Positions 1 through 12,800 of a DNA stretch of 64,000 bases are shown piece by piece. The stretch lies in NCBI GenBank assembly GCA_033026295.1, contig CM065188.1, forward strand, positions 2,914,001-2,978,000, read 5' to 3'. The stretch's first letter is position 1, and every line of letters begins with the position of its first letter. This DNA comes from Channa striata (taxonomy: Eukaryota; Chordata; Actinopteri; Anabantiformes; Channidae). The notes below the pieces were generated by a model. That model was given only the letters and a program-made list of their open reading frames with translations. It did not search any database and was not told the origin of the DNA. The position numbers and the translations under genes are program-made.

Positions 1-1518
1 TGACTGTTGTTCTTCTGGTCTGTTTCTTTGTCCACCTCTTATCTTTTATCAGTCTTTTCAGTTTCCGTCTGTTTGTCTTTAATGTCTCGACAGACTCTCT
101 TGTCCACATTCCATCTGATAGTCTTATCTCAAATGTTCATTCCCTTGAGTCCATCAATTTACACTCAACCCACTGCATTCAATGGATCTTTAAATTTATC
201 ATATTTACTTTCTTATAAATGCCTCATTATTTCTCCTGTAATTTAAAAAATATTTTAAATTCAAATCACACCGCCATAATTTCTTTTCACTGTTACTTAC
301 TTAACACATGTCTCTATGATATATACAGTTTGATGGTAGCCATGTAAAAGTTGAATGACACAAGCCACAAACATAAAAATACACCACACAATAATCACAC
401 ACTGCCAACACTTTCCTCTGATCACAAGACAAATTATTAATCTAAAAGACAGCGTGTCATAATGTGCCCATCACAAATCATATCACATCAGGCCAGATGG
501 TTCCCATACTTGCAGCACATATCATACGCTTTTCATGGCTGTCAGCAGGGTTATCATTCATCTATCTGGCTTTTAAAGTGGACAGGAAGTTTGCGATGTT
601 TCAGACCAAAGACTGTGTGCCTGGAGACACATTTTTAAGCCAGTGGTGCAATTTGTCAAAAACCAAAAAATACACAAAAACTAAAAATGGCATGCCATCT
701 AATTATTTCATATTACTGACAACAAGGACAACACACAGTAAAAATAATAAATGGGAAGGAAGTAAGCCCTCCAAATTTAAAAAAATGTGTCCCCTTCTGT
801 GCTACACATATTGAAGCATTTTCAGATCTGATCAGTTTCTTTGAAAACACATACAACACTTACTATGATTTATGACCGTTTTCCAACCTATCACCACTAC
901 GGTAAAGATTTGGTCAGATGTAGTGACAAAAAGATCTTTAAGTTAGTGAATGAATTTGGTTGTGGTTAAATGAAAGCTACCCTAACTGTTGGTTAAAAAA
1001 AGCATTAGAGAAGCAACTGTTTTTATAAAAGTTTCACACCTTTTATATATACACCAACCATAAACTATAAGGCGCAATAATGTCATGCTACAGTAGCCTT
1101 TTCTTCTGAGAGACATCAGTCATATGTCTGTACTTGTTAGCTTGTCACTGTGGTTTCTCTTTCCTGCATATTGAAATGACTATGTGGACCAATGAGCTAA
1201 ATGCATCAGTGCACAGCTGAAGACCGAATAATCAACACATTGTAAACACACTAATATTAAGCTTTAAATGGTCCTACACTTTCTGCAAGTAGACCGAAAG
1301 CTAAATATACCGCTTCAACAAAAAACAACCGACACGTAGTTCTGGGGAAGGCATGTTGACAGCTCATGGGGAAGTGCTCATGATGCAGACAATAACAGGG
1401 ATGTTGCCACTACAACATATTTTTCAGTTTCTGGCAGTTTTTCCATTATGCACAAACAATAGCAAACAGCAAACATGGCCTATGTACGTTCTCGGTTTCA
1501 TTCTGGTTCCCTATTCCA

Positions 1519-1605
1519 CTGGTTCTCAATCCTGGTCCTGAAGGTCATCTGCCCTGCTGTTTCTAGACCTTACCCAGTGCTAATCCTCTTAGCCATCCCC
1601 TTTGA
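1519..1605 (+). repeat. MITE-like interspersed repeat fragment
   Basis: The segment opens with GGTTCTCAATCCTGGTCCT, the well-known start of a family of short non-autonomous DNA elements in fish, then decays. A related fragment with CAACCCTGGTCCTCAGAGAC lies near 33.5 kb. Family assignment is from memory of the motif; the terminal repeats are not resolvable here. Confidence 0.5.
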
Positions 1606-3171
1606 ACTACAAGTCCTCACTGCATCAATACAACTACAGAAAACTATACTTTTTGACTGAAATGAACAAATGAAACATGTATGAAACAACAAGATGCACT
1701 ATACAGACAGGTCAGACAGGCCTCAGATGAGGCCTCTGACCTGCTTGAAACCCAGAGGAAGAAAAATAAATGTTCTCCATGGGAAGACAACTGACTTTAA
1801 ACTGCTAATTACGTTTCTACAGTGGCTAGGCTTCAATGTGAAGAATTTAAATTTAAGCTTTTTCTGTTTTTCATTTAACAATGTGAAGCTTGACTTCATT
1901 TTGAAATTGTATTTTTTTTTAATTTCATACCTAATTACTATTAACAATGCCTTTTGAGAGTTAAGAGTCAGATCAGGAGTATAGTCAAGATCAAAACAGA
2001 ACTCTCACGCAATATCGTCACGACGCATTACACCTCAATTTCAACTCACTGTTCAAAGTTTCACTATGTGTCCCCACCATGGTCATCTGTGGTCCTGACC
2101 TTCTGGTTTTCCTTCTGTTCTACAGATCTTAAGTGCTGAAATTAAGAAAACATTCTCATGGACACATTTCACGGAGAGCCGAGACAGAGAAGTATCTGAC
2201 TCTGACAGTGTGTTCTACTAGATAGACCATTTAGAGGATTTGCTCACTGCTTGTGGCTAATCTGACAGCTTCATAACACTCCACTATTATTGTTTTTTAA
2301 ACTCTTTGTTTAATCTTTTTAAATGAGAAAGTAAAATAAATATAATCTGACAGCTTCATAACGCTCTATTTTTTTTTTTTTTAACTCTGTATTTAATGTT
2401 GTGCATTAGTGGTGGCAACTGTGTCATGGTCATGAGTCTGTTCTTAGTTCCAGTAGGTTTGTTAGTCTCCTCGTTAAGAATGATTTTCTGTTATAGTCTT
2501 AGCTCACTTTAACAGTGGTTCCGTTTAAAGTGCTAGCCTCCTCCCAGAGTGTCCCAAGTCTCTGCCTTTGAGTTATTATAGTATCAGTAGAGCGCGGGTT
2601 GATTAATAAGTGTATCAGCAGCTCATGTGTTATAGTCTCTGCCTTTGAGTTAACATTGTTATCTCCTCTAGTGTCTGTGCTGAGTATTATAGTATCACAA
2701 GTATGTGTGTTAATTAATAACTGTATCAGTAGTTCATGCGTTAATAAACCTTCAGCACTCTTGTCTCAGCTTCTGCTTTTGGGTCCTCTAGTTACAGTAT
2801 CCAGTTACCGTAACCATTACAATTAATCCTGCTAATTCTACCTTTTTACACAGGATCTGAGCATCTACTGCAGGTAAATCCACCCACTCAGTCCCATACT
2901 TACTCACAGACACATACAGCGGTGCTTAGTGAACCAGTTCGAAATATCTATGCTAGGTACCAACATACTCGCTAATATTTGAGTGTGTGTGCGTGTGTGT
3001 GTGTGTGAGTAAGCACAAGTCCAGGCATGTGCAGCCAAGCACCAAGAGAGTGAGCTAATAAATCCTCTACAACGTCTCTTGCAATAATGAGACACTTCTC
3101 AGATTTCCTCCCTCTCTTCTTTCACCCCTCCCCATTTATCTTTCCCCTCTCGCTTTCTCTGTTTCTGTCAC

Positions 3172-3175
<4 letters not shown>

Positions 3176-3209
<34 letters not shown>
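3176..3209. repeat. (CA)n microsatellite
   Basis: An uninterrupted run of 17 CA dinucleotides, read directly. Confidence 0.95.
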
Positions 3210-3213
<4 letters not shown>

Positions 3214-5224
3214 GAGCTACCCTGGGGAGCTCTGGGATTCCTCCCTCTTCCTGCTATAGCAACACAACTTCACTCCTAACATTTTTCTCATAATTGGACA
3301 CCCTGGCCCACAAATAACCAGGACTCTTTGGACCATAAATATTATATTACTATACAACATATCTTTATACAACAAAAGAGGGAGAAGCCTCTCTAAAATG
3401 AAAATATGTTCAGCAAATATCTGCAGTAGATTCAGGGGATGAAAGGTTAAATGTCAGTTATTAGAGTAGTATCACATTATCTGTACCAAAAGAAAAACAT
3501 CGGCCAAAGGGGAAAATGAGATAAGTTCTGCATAGAATGGGGCTGATAAAAGGAAAATAGGAAGTACCTGCAGATTACAGCCAGTATTTCTGTACTGAAG
3601 AGCACTCTGGGATCCACTGGCTGCAGCTTTCACTAACAGTTACTGCTTTCTCATGAAGATTTCTCCACCTTTAGAGTATTTCAAAATTTAATAGAGCATA
3701 GAAATATGGCAAAAAATAGACTGAACCTTAACATAAACCTACTTCAGTAGTAGCAGTAACATTTTGTACTTCAGCTCTCTATAAACAAGCGTCTAAGGTT
3801 CTCTGTGAGTGACCTGCCTTACAACTAATTAATTATGCACACAGAGCAGCCAAGTTGTTCAAAAAATATGAATTCATCTGTCATCTTTTCAAATTTATGC
3901 TTAGAGAAAAGTATTAAATAGTATCCTCACTCTTACCATGTTGTGGCTTTATCAAAGCAACTTCTCTCTGTAATTTATAAAGTTCTCTCAATTACAAATA
4001 AAAGTATCACCTTCATTACCTTTAGTCAATGTAAGTAATGGCATACAATCAACACAGCTGCAGTTACAATCATTAAAACTCCCATTGCAAATTCCCATAA
4101 CTGGGAATAAAGAAGAGCATTACCTGACTGTAACTAAAAATAAAAGACTTATTTCATTTTGAATCATTATCTAAATTTGTCTCCAATGTGAGCATTTCTA
4201 CGAAGTTAAAAATTGCTAACACGTCCAATGTTCTATCTACATTTTGTTTGATTTTGAAGGCAGAAATACAGTATTACAATCAAGCATAATACCCTAATAT
4301 TAGAGAATGAGAGGAACAGCAAAATAAATAAAATGAAGATTAAATGTGTGTCTGACACATTAATAACACTGGTTATCTTGTACACTGTATTTAACAAGTT
4401 AATCGATACAAATACTGGAGGGATGATTCTAAGTTTACTTTAGTAGGTTTTGCAGTGTTCTTCCTCTCTTGTATTAAGGAAATGTGGCACTTTAACATTT
4501 AAATTTAAGAGGCACATTTAACATAAAAATAAAACATCTTGCTTAAAACAATTTGTTGATTTACTTGAGTTTTTGTTGTTATGGATACCAATAAATGGCA
4601 AACAGTCCCTTACATGATGGACTAACAGGTGCAGAAATACCTCCAGGTAACATCTGTGTATCAGGGAGTCACTGATAATATGCAGGAACTTTTAGGAGAA
4701 ATAAGATATGTGAGACAGGGTGGTAAAGGTTGCTGCATGGAGAAAATGAAAAGCAGTGACAGTTAATGTTGGATTAAGTTCCGACCTCCTCAAAAATAAC
4801 TACTACTATAAAATCTTTTGCAAGCCATGTTTCACAGAGAAATGCACAATTGACAAAACATTAGATGAATAAGGTAACCACTGTACTGCATTTTAAATTT
4901 TAAAACCACTTCCGCAGTAGTATAATGAAATGATACACTGTGCCACTGGGAGTAAAAAAACGCTCAACTTCCCTGTGGCATTAGGTTACCAGGACAAACA
5001 ACTAAAAATTACACTGGACAAACAAAGGAACAAAGCAAAAGAAAAGAGCAAATATAAAAGAAGAAAAAAAATGTTATCAAATAATTATCTTAATAATCTG
5101 CATCACCTTCTATCAGCTTCTCAATGTATAAAGTATAAATACTGTATATAGATAGAGAGAGAGAGACCGAGAGAGCCAGGATATCAGAATGTCATTCAGA
5201 CTGGTGTGGCTGAACGTTAACATT

Positions 5225-5545
5225 GAGAAGAAAAGTAGTCAGAACTGAGATTGCACTACTACCAAAAGGCAACATAATTGATGTTGAGGATGGCAACAAA
5301 TAATTTGGGCTCCTGCAGAAATATAGTAACCATGAAGAGGCCACAAGGAAGGAAAGCAGCTACTACATCAGATGAATGGGCCAAAGTCTGGGCGATTAAC
5401 ACCGATGCCCAACCGGTCATCAGGTATCCCACTGGCATAATAAGCTGACCAGGAGGAGGATCGTGAGACTGTACACTAAGTGGAAGGAAGGAGGCTGAGG
5501 ATTAGGGAGCTTCAGAGCCACTATCCAGGATGTAATGGATGTAAT
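5225..5545 (+). mobile_element. LINE reverse-transcriptase relic
   Basis: In-frame stretches on the plus strand read in order as pieces of a fish non-LTR retrotransposon polymerase 3' region: a GNIIDVEDGNK piece, then NHEEATRKEAAT, then AINTDAQPVIRYPTGIIS, and finally a GLGSF-ATIQD piece. Stop codons and frame changes separate the pieces, and the segment expected after ...GIIS is shortened. It is therefore a dead, internally deleted copy. The motif order is what I see; the LINE assignment rests on recall of similar fish sequences, and the clade cannot be named safely. Confidence 0.65.
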
Positions 5546-8040
5546 GGGCTGTTAAGCTACCCCCAGACTTAAAGAGCGTTTCCAGCAGAATCCAGAAACA
5601 ACATCTGAGATCTCTGTTCATAAGAGTGCAGTCCATGGAACAGCTGATAGATGAGTAGATTTATAAAAATATGTGTTCAATCACAGTTTTTGATGCCTTC
5701 AGTGAGAATTGATCAGTGAGAATTTCAATTGAAGGCCACGTACACTGATACATATTTATAAAAAATTTATAACAAATTATGTACCTGGAAATCAGACAAT
5801 TAGTCAAAAAAATGGTTATCATCTTATTACAATGAAACATAAACTGGGATATTTATTTAATTTTAGTACATTTACAAAAAATCAGTTTAATCTTTTAGAA
5901 TCAGAAGGTGTGTAAAAGCTAAAATCTTTGACTGCCAGAGTGACCATGTACAGATAAACACTACCATCAAGTGGACAGAAGGCTGTATGTGCAAGTTAGA
6001 AATGACTTTAACGTGGTAGTCCTTATGCCCCAAAATTTATTACAGCCTTTAATAAAATGTATTAAAATGCATTATCTGCACAACTTACTGTATTTAAACA
6101 TTTGTATCATTATGGTCTAAATTGGTATTCATGTTAAATCATTAGGAAGTACATGTTTTATCTTATAAATTGTAACCCAGACAAAAATAAACCCACTGCT
6201 CACACCATGTGCAGCGTTTATATTAATGTAGATTTATTAAGCATTGTCAGGAGTAAATAAACCCAGACTACTGTGCTACTTTAGTGTGGACGTCATGTCA
6301 TTTGAAAAACAAAAGGTTGTGACAATATATAAAAGAAGAGAAAGAAAAAGAAGAAGATGATTATAATGATAAAGATACATGCAGCAACCTAAAATCTTAC
6401 CTGATAGTAACCCTGGGACGACCCTCTAGTAAACTGTGGTCCACTTTTCTTTTAAAAGGATTCCAACATAACCTGCAAATCACAAGCAGGCATGACTCAT
6501 CTTAGCAACTAAAGTTCTACAGAAGAACCATTTCCTTTTCAAGATGCCAAAACCACAATTACATGATGCTAAATACTCATCCAGGCACATGTATGTTTTC
6601 CGTTGACAGACGGTGATGCACTGGCGTACTTGTTTGTGTTGGGCAATACTTTAACAAGTTCTCAGTCATAACCTTCTTACTGACTAATTTCCATTCCTTA
6701 TACTACATTGCTACATATGTGTATATAAACACATTTGTATGTCTGCATCAAAGAATTCATCTTATTCATAATGCCACATTGTCCAAAATCATTTATTTCC
6801 TACAGGACATTCTTTGCAAATGCACCATTTTCTGTGCAAAGAGAGGGGGGACAATATAGTGCAAAAGGATTATTTAAAAAATAATAAATTAAAATCATTC
6901 TGTCCATCCGCTCACACACCAGGCAATTATATTAAGGTCAGTGGATGACTTTACAACAAGGTCATCTTTTGGGAACAAATCCAATTTCAGCGTATTGAAG
7001 CACTTTGCCTTGACGTTTTCTCCTTGACTTAGGTTTCTGCTGCCTTGTACCTCACTTGTAAGTCACTTTGGATAAAAGCATCTGCCAAATAACTAAATGT
7101 AAATGTAAATATTCACGCTTAAAAGTCTGCCAGTCCAATTCAAGACTTCCGGTGGCCTAGATTATTTCTGAATCGTTTTCTGTGTCACTTTTTCACTTTT
7201 TGGGACAAAGTCAAGGAGAAAGAAAAGAGGTCAGATAAGTGAAGGATGAGGAGGATGTGGGCACAGAACAACTGGGAGAGTCATCTGGTGTGTGAAATAG
7301 TGGGTCAGATCATCCCTTAACAGGCAGTGATCATAAATGATAGGGCAGCACATTCAATCAAACTGGATAATTTGTCACATTAATTGAGAAATACTAAAGT
7401 AACAGACTAGGTGTAATAAACATGATTGTTTCTCTATGCAATCTTATTTGGATTACCATGATTATCACAGAACGTTCTGTTTTCCACCCACGTAACCAGC
7501 TAAAAGGTGAGCCGCCATCTTTGTTGTCAATTCATTAGGGTTACAATTATGCAACAAATTAAAAATCTTTTTATTATTCGCCTGACTAATTAGTTTAAAG
7601 CCCAGTTAGTTGGTTCTGTTTCTGTGTGCTAGTAATGATTTCAGAAGCTGGATTAGTCTTTAAGGTTAACTGCTAGCTAATAAACCAGGCGAACAACAAA
7701 TGTTACTCGGTTCCCTGTGGCTCCGCAGGAACGCTTCAGGAAAACATAGACGAAGTTTAAACTTCATAAACTAAAAAAGTGTTTCTGAAAGTTCTACCGG
7801 GCAAATGTTCCCACCTGTTCTCTGAGTCCATATCGACAGACGGGCTGCGCGCGACCATAGGCTCGTGGACGCTGCAGCGCGCGAGCGGACGAACGGTGAC
7901 GGTGACAATGGTGGACAGGAAACATCCCAACCGAACAGACATCTTCATGTACATCTTCATCTTCTGCCCAGTTTGTCATCACTCGTTCGTTGACCCTGTG
8001 GTTCGGAACGACGGCCTTGTCTGCTTCTCCCAGCAGCTGC
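5546..8040. other. Non-coding stretch with one repeat tail
   Basis: No gene is supported. The stretch includes the teleost repeat tail near 7.05 kb and, from about 7.8 kb, a CpG-richer patch that probably belongs to the 3' side of the neighbouring Penelope-like relic. The 107-residue plus-strand frame at 7779-8102 has no recognisable domain and was not called. Confidence 0.5.
7040..7112 (+). repeat. Teleost interspersed repeat tail (TAAATG type)
   Basis: The sequence contains CACTTTGGATAAAAGCATCT, then a TGCCAAAT piece, and ends in AAATGTAAATGTAAAT. This is the very common 3' tail of a teleost SINE/LINE group. A second copy in the opposite orientation is at 30434-30496. Only the tail is recognisable. 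Confidence 0.75.
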
Positions 8041-8625
8041 TTCAGTCTGAAAAACGTGGCCAGGGAACCCAGATATATCCTTCAGATCTGAACCCGGCCT
8101 GAACAGGCTCGTTAGGGCTCGTCAAGATGGAACGATGACGACCCTAAACCACTTGGTGGATGTGTGAAATGGTCTTAATCTTCCTGGGTGCTGATGAAGG
8201 GGCAGCATGAATAATGGAAGAGAGGTTGCGCCTGAGTCCTCCTCCTGTGTTGACTGAAGGATTCTCCATGTGGACATTAAGTCCTCGCTCATACCGCCTG
8301 TGCTGGTCCTGAGGTGTTGGTCCACTGCTGATGCTGGTCCTGAGGTGTTGGTCCTCTTGAGTAGAGGCCGTTTGGTTTCTTCACTGTAAAGCTCTCTGCA
8401 CTGGACTGGATCAACTATGTTGGTTTTCTTGTGTTTGGTCTTTTTGGTGGACGAGTCTTTGTCTCAGTGTGTTGGTGGGTTTGAAGTCAACAGGGATGCC
8501 ATGTTTTCTGAAGATCCTTTTTAGCTTCTCTGACTCTCCGGCCATGAAAGGAATCACCAGGTTCTTCCTTTGAGCCTGAGTCCTGCTCTGTGTGTCGTCC
8601 TTCTGTTAGATCTGGACTGGTTCCC
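8041..8625 (-). mobile_element. Penelope-like retroelement relic, C-terminal part
   Basis: Read on the minus strand, this encodes pieces typical of the end of fish Penelope-like element proteins. A VIPFMAGESEKLKRIFRKHG piece is followed by a PVDFKPTNTLRQRLVH piece, then TKRPL (the GIY-YIG endonuclease neighbourhood, here degraded), then ENPSVNTGGGLRRNLSSII and HAAPSSAPRK. Frame changes and stops interrupt it, so it is not functional. A 23-bp unit (at 8301 and again at 8332) is duplicated inside the endonuclease part. The minus-strand 3' tail carries CTGAAGCAGCTGCTGGGAGA, which resembles the usual trailer. The element class comes from motif recall; the exact lineage (for example Neptune or Poseidon) is uncertain. 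Confidence 0.7.
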
Positions 8626-9832
8626 CTAGCCACTTTATTCAGAGTCAAGAAGAAACGTTTCTAATTAAGAAACTAAGTCCAGTTGGCATGACTCAGTCTT
8701 CGGATACATTAGGCTGTGCTTCTCTATGTAAAATGAATGATGAAATGATTGACAAATACATGTTAATGTGAGCGCAGTCAGCAACCCTATCCCCTGAAAA
8801 TTGAGTTCCAGCGAAAGTGATTTAAATGTGTATCTTGTTTATGAAGAATCACAACTTTGGTATAAATTAAATTTATAATGCGCACTTTCATTTTCCCTTA
8901 AGATTGAGTAATAGTCCCTCTGTTAATAATACTGAACTACTTCTGCTTCACTTTTGAAGTGAAGACTTTTGATTGATGAATCAATCAAGGATTTTGATTG
9001 GTGTTGTTGGTAGTTGATCTTGTTTCATCTAACAATCAACTAATTCTTTCTCATCATTATAGAATTTCTCCTGTTTGTCTGCATCATCTGCAAACTTGCT
9101 ATCTGCTATTTTAAACTCTCCCACAATTTTAGGCCCACTTTTCTTATATGCATGTATACTCGCTCAATACAAACGAGGCTTTTGTGCTAACACACACCAA
9201 AAAAAGTGTAGTATTCCCCTTAAGACTATAACTTGCTGCACAATGAGAGTACTTTGATTTTTGTAAGGAACAAAAATGCATCTGGAACACAATAGGCAGT
9301 GTGACTATTTTTTCAGTGATCTTAAAGGGGCTAAATTTAACATTTATTTTGTAGGAGCCTAAATGACTCACAGTAGATAAAAGCACAGTTCACAGCGTTA
9401 CAACATAACATTTGAGACTTGTTCCCATTTTTCATGTGTCACAGACAATGAAATCTTAAAATTGCAAGAAATACATAAGCTGACATAAAAGTGTTTCTCA
9501 ACAATGTCATATTATATTTATAACTTTAATAAATATGACATGGCTGAGGCTAGTGACTGTCCAATGCGGAAATTTCTATATGTGGGTTAGCCAAATGCAC
9601 AGATCACTACAGCTGTTTATTACTTCTACGTGAAGCACACATCCGACCACTGGACTCCAAAAAAGGAAGGGTATTTACAAGTTTGACTTCCCTTCTCATT
9701 CTGTCTTCAAGAGGATGTCATATGTATTAAGAAAACAGAGAGAGAGGAAGAGAGCGAGAGAGAGAGAGAGAGCAGTTCACGCTGTTAGGCGCCTTCTGAT
9801 CTCCAGTCAGTCTTCCTATTCTTTTGTCAAAC
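8626..9832. other. Upstream flank of the Ig receptor gene
   Basis: No coding feature is supported. There is a near-palindrome TTGATTGATGAATCAATCAA around 8969-8988 and a GA-rich tract at 9737-9772. The last 100 bases presumably hold the promoter and 5' UTR of the Ig gene, but I see no clear TATA box. Confidence 0.45.
9737..9772. repeat. (GA)n-rich microsatellite
   Basis: An imperfect GA/GAGAG tract read directly; it lies about 60 bases upstream of the start codon of the Ig receptor gene and so is probably in its 5' UTR or core promoter. Confidence 0.85.
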
Positions 9833-12800
9833 ATGCAGGTTGTGTGTGGTTTGTCATTTTGGATTTACACTCTGGTATTTTCTTCTCTACAGCTTTGGAG
9901 TACGGGTAAGAATTACACCAAAGATGTTTCTGTCTGTTACTAGTTTTATTTTCTCTAACAACATAAATATGTATATAGAAAATATTCAATTAGAAATTAC
10001 TAATCTGGTTGAGATGAAAAGAAGCAGACAATAGTGAAAGAGTGATCATTAACACAAACACTTATGTTTTTTGAAAATATCCTTAATTAACAGGCTAAAT
10101 AATCTCTATATTTCATCCTCTATTGTAACTCACTCGTCAGCTGCTGTACCCAATTTGGCACAAAGTGAGCGTCACCACATTTAGAAATCACAGCAGCTTT
10201 CACCGCAGCACAGCTGCACTGTTGCTCCATCTTAAAAGGAATTTGTGAAACTTGTTGATTTCTGCTGTGAATTTTACGTTTCTCTGCCTCTTTTGTGTAG
10301 GAAGAGTTTCTGCTTCAAAGTCCTGTACTACTCTTCCCAAACCTACTCTTGACATCTCTATGAGCTCAGAGGACTCAGTGGTCCTGCTCTGCAGGGCCCC
10401 CAAGGGCAATAACGGGGTTCTGTTCCGTTTGTACAGGCTCCAAAATATGGTAAGTATATTAGGAATGTGTGTATGTTTTCTGGAATGTGTTGCACTACAG
10501 TAGCTCTAAGCTGCCAAGATTTTGATCTTTTCTGTACTTGTTTTCATTCATCGAGGTGGACTCTCAGGAACTGATGACCAGTGCTGAGGAGGTTCAGTTC
10601 ACGGTCAAACTATCTGAAGGGGATTCAAGAAAAGATGATCTGTTCTGCTGTCTGTACAAGGACCAGGAAGGCTGCTACAGTGCATTCAGCCCCTATTATA
10701 AGCCAGAGCACCAAAAAGGTTTGTTTACGTAATCAAACATGCATAAATTCATATAAATGTTGCTTGTGGCTGATTAAAAATTGGATCTGACCTTTGTTTT
10801 TCCTGGGGGGGAGGGGGAAACATACCAAAATTGTCCACTACTTGAAATATACTCCATTAAACACATTGAATCATAATAAAGACACTATGTAGGACAACAC
10901 AAAAGAACAATGCGAAGTAGGCTGCAGCTTTACGGTTAACTTAAAATGGGAACAAACGATTTGATACTGTACACGTGGTATAAAAAAATAAACACTCCCA
11001 TCCGCTCTTCTCCAACCCCTAAAACACACTACCACTTGCAGGTGCTTTCTGTGGTCTCTTATTGTCTTTTGCTCTGTGGGTGTGTGTGGTGTTAGTTACA
11101 TCCTGCTCTTCATATAGAAACAGCACACCCACAGAAAAACACCTATCAAACGCAAGGCCTACTCCCTGTCAGTTGTGACAGTTACAGAGACAGACCAAGT
11201 TGTCAAAACTGAAGTAGGTTTTATATGAATGTGCTGGGATGATCTTCTGAAGTGCGGCCATAAAAATGGAGACACAATCATTTTCTTTTCCTCTACTCAC
11301 TGTATTTCTACAGATGCTGGTCCAGCTCCCTCCACGCCTTCTTTCCCTCATCCAGTCTTGACTGTTGAACCCTCTTCAGGTGTCGCAAAACGCGGGGACA
11401 TACTGTCCTTTACTTGCTCAGTCCCTGCGTTTGGACCCCAGTCACAGTCTAGTTATAAGAATAAGCCAGTAACCTTCCTTTTGCTGAGGACTGTTGGGTG
11501 GCCACAAATGACATCTGTCATTAACCAGCCTCAGGCCAGTCGGGTATCAGACTCTGAACCCCAGCCAGGAGTCTTCACTGTGGGGCCAGTGAAAGGGGGA
11601 GAAGAGGGCGAGTATGCCTGCCTCTATCAGATCACCAAAAGAAGGCGACAGGTTAATTCAACTGTTAGCAATGTGGTTCAAGTGACTATCACAGGTGAGA
11701 TTGTCCCAGAGGCCATTTGACTTTCTTGTTAACTCGTCAAGACATTCCAAACATTCTTTAAATATATATTTTTCATTATATATGCATTTCAGGATCAATT
11801 GTGTAAATAATACTGTAGTTCAAACTACTATTTTATTGTTTTGAGAGTCTATGAGCTTGTTTTCATACTGTATTTTACTGCATAGATTAGTGTATGCATA
11901 CAAACAATTGTTTATTTCCATCTCTTAATCTTAGATTTTTTGTTTATTAAAAACCAGAAAATACTGTGTCCACCCTTACAATTTACCAAAAACCAAAACT
12001 GACATAGTGCTGTTTTGTCTGTACTACAACCAGAAAATATTATAATACCAAAACAGCAAACTTTTCTATAGTCAAAGTTTTGTCTGAATTTTTAAACTTC
12101 TGAATGTGTTTATTTATGAATGATTAATGTGTGTTACTCGCAGCACTTATCACTCCCTCTACCTGACTAATGTTTCCCATGATGTGATCTCTCACCAGAC
12201 GTGCTGCCTCTGCCCACTCTTGTTCTCGAGCAGCAGACAGACGTGTGGCATTTGCTCTGTACAGGGTCCCCTGCATACCCTGGTGCTCTGTTCTCCCTCT
12301 TCCTGGCAGATAACAAACTTCCTGTTGCCACTCAACATGTCAAAGCGATCCACCATGAGGCCACTTTTCCGGTACCTGTTCAGGACACTACAGTGGCTTT
12401 GTACCAGTGCCAGTACAGCGTCCGCCTGAGTAGTGACTGGAGTCATTCTGAGCGCAGCCACCCCCTTGCTGTTACAAAAGGTTCCTATTTATACTATTAC
12501 AACATGTGATTGGTGTGATGACAGTATAATGTTATACCAAAATATGATTGCTTCAATGTATTTTTCCAGGAATTCCCCCTCCTTCGTCATCAGGTAGGAC
12601 TTATATGACATACAGATATATTGTTTGTTTGTTTTTTAAATCCTGAGTGGCACTACTTTTCCTAAAAAAGATAAGAAGTAATCATATACCTCACATTCTC
12701 TTTTATTTTATATTATATTTTATAAAGTAATGTGTGATGTTTGCAGCTTTGTCAAGTGTGGACTGGCCGCTTGTGCTGGGCTCCTTCTCTGCTGTGGTAT

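Larger units (their letters stand above)
1..5224. other. Non-coding flank, no gene seen
   Basis: The stretch is AT-rich, and its reading frames are short, start at arbitrary methionines and lack family motifs or paired splice sites. It holds a short MITE-like repeat near 1.5 kb and a CA microsatellite near 3.2 kb, both listed separately. I see nothing else to support. Confidence 0.6.

Noticed and set aside
7779..8102. 107-residue plus-strand frame in a CpG-rich patch
   Set aside because: No domain, signal peptide or splice partner; it overlaps the trailer of the Penelope-like relic.
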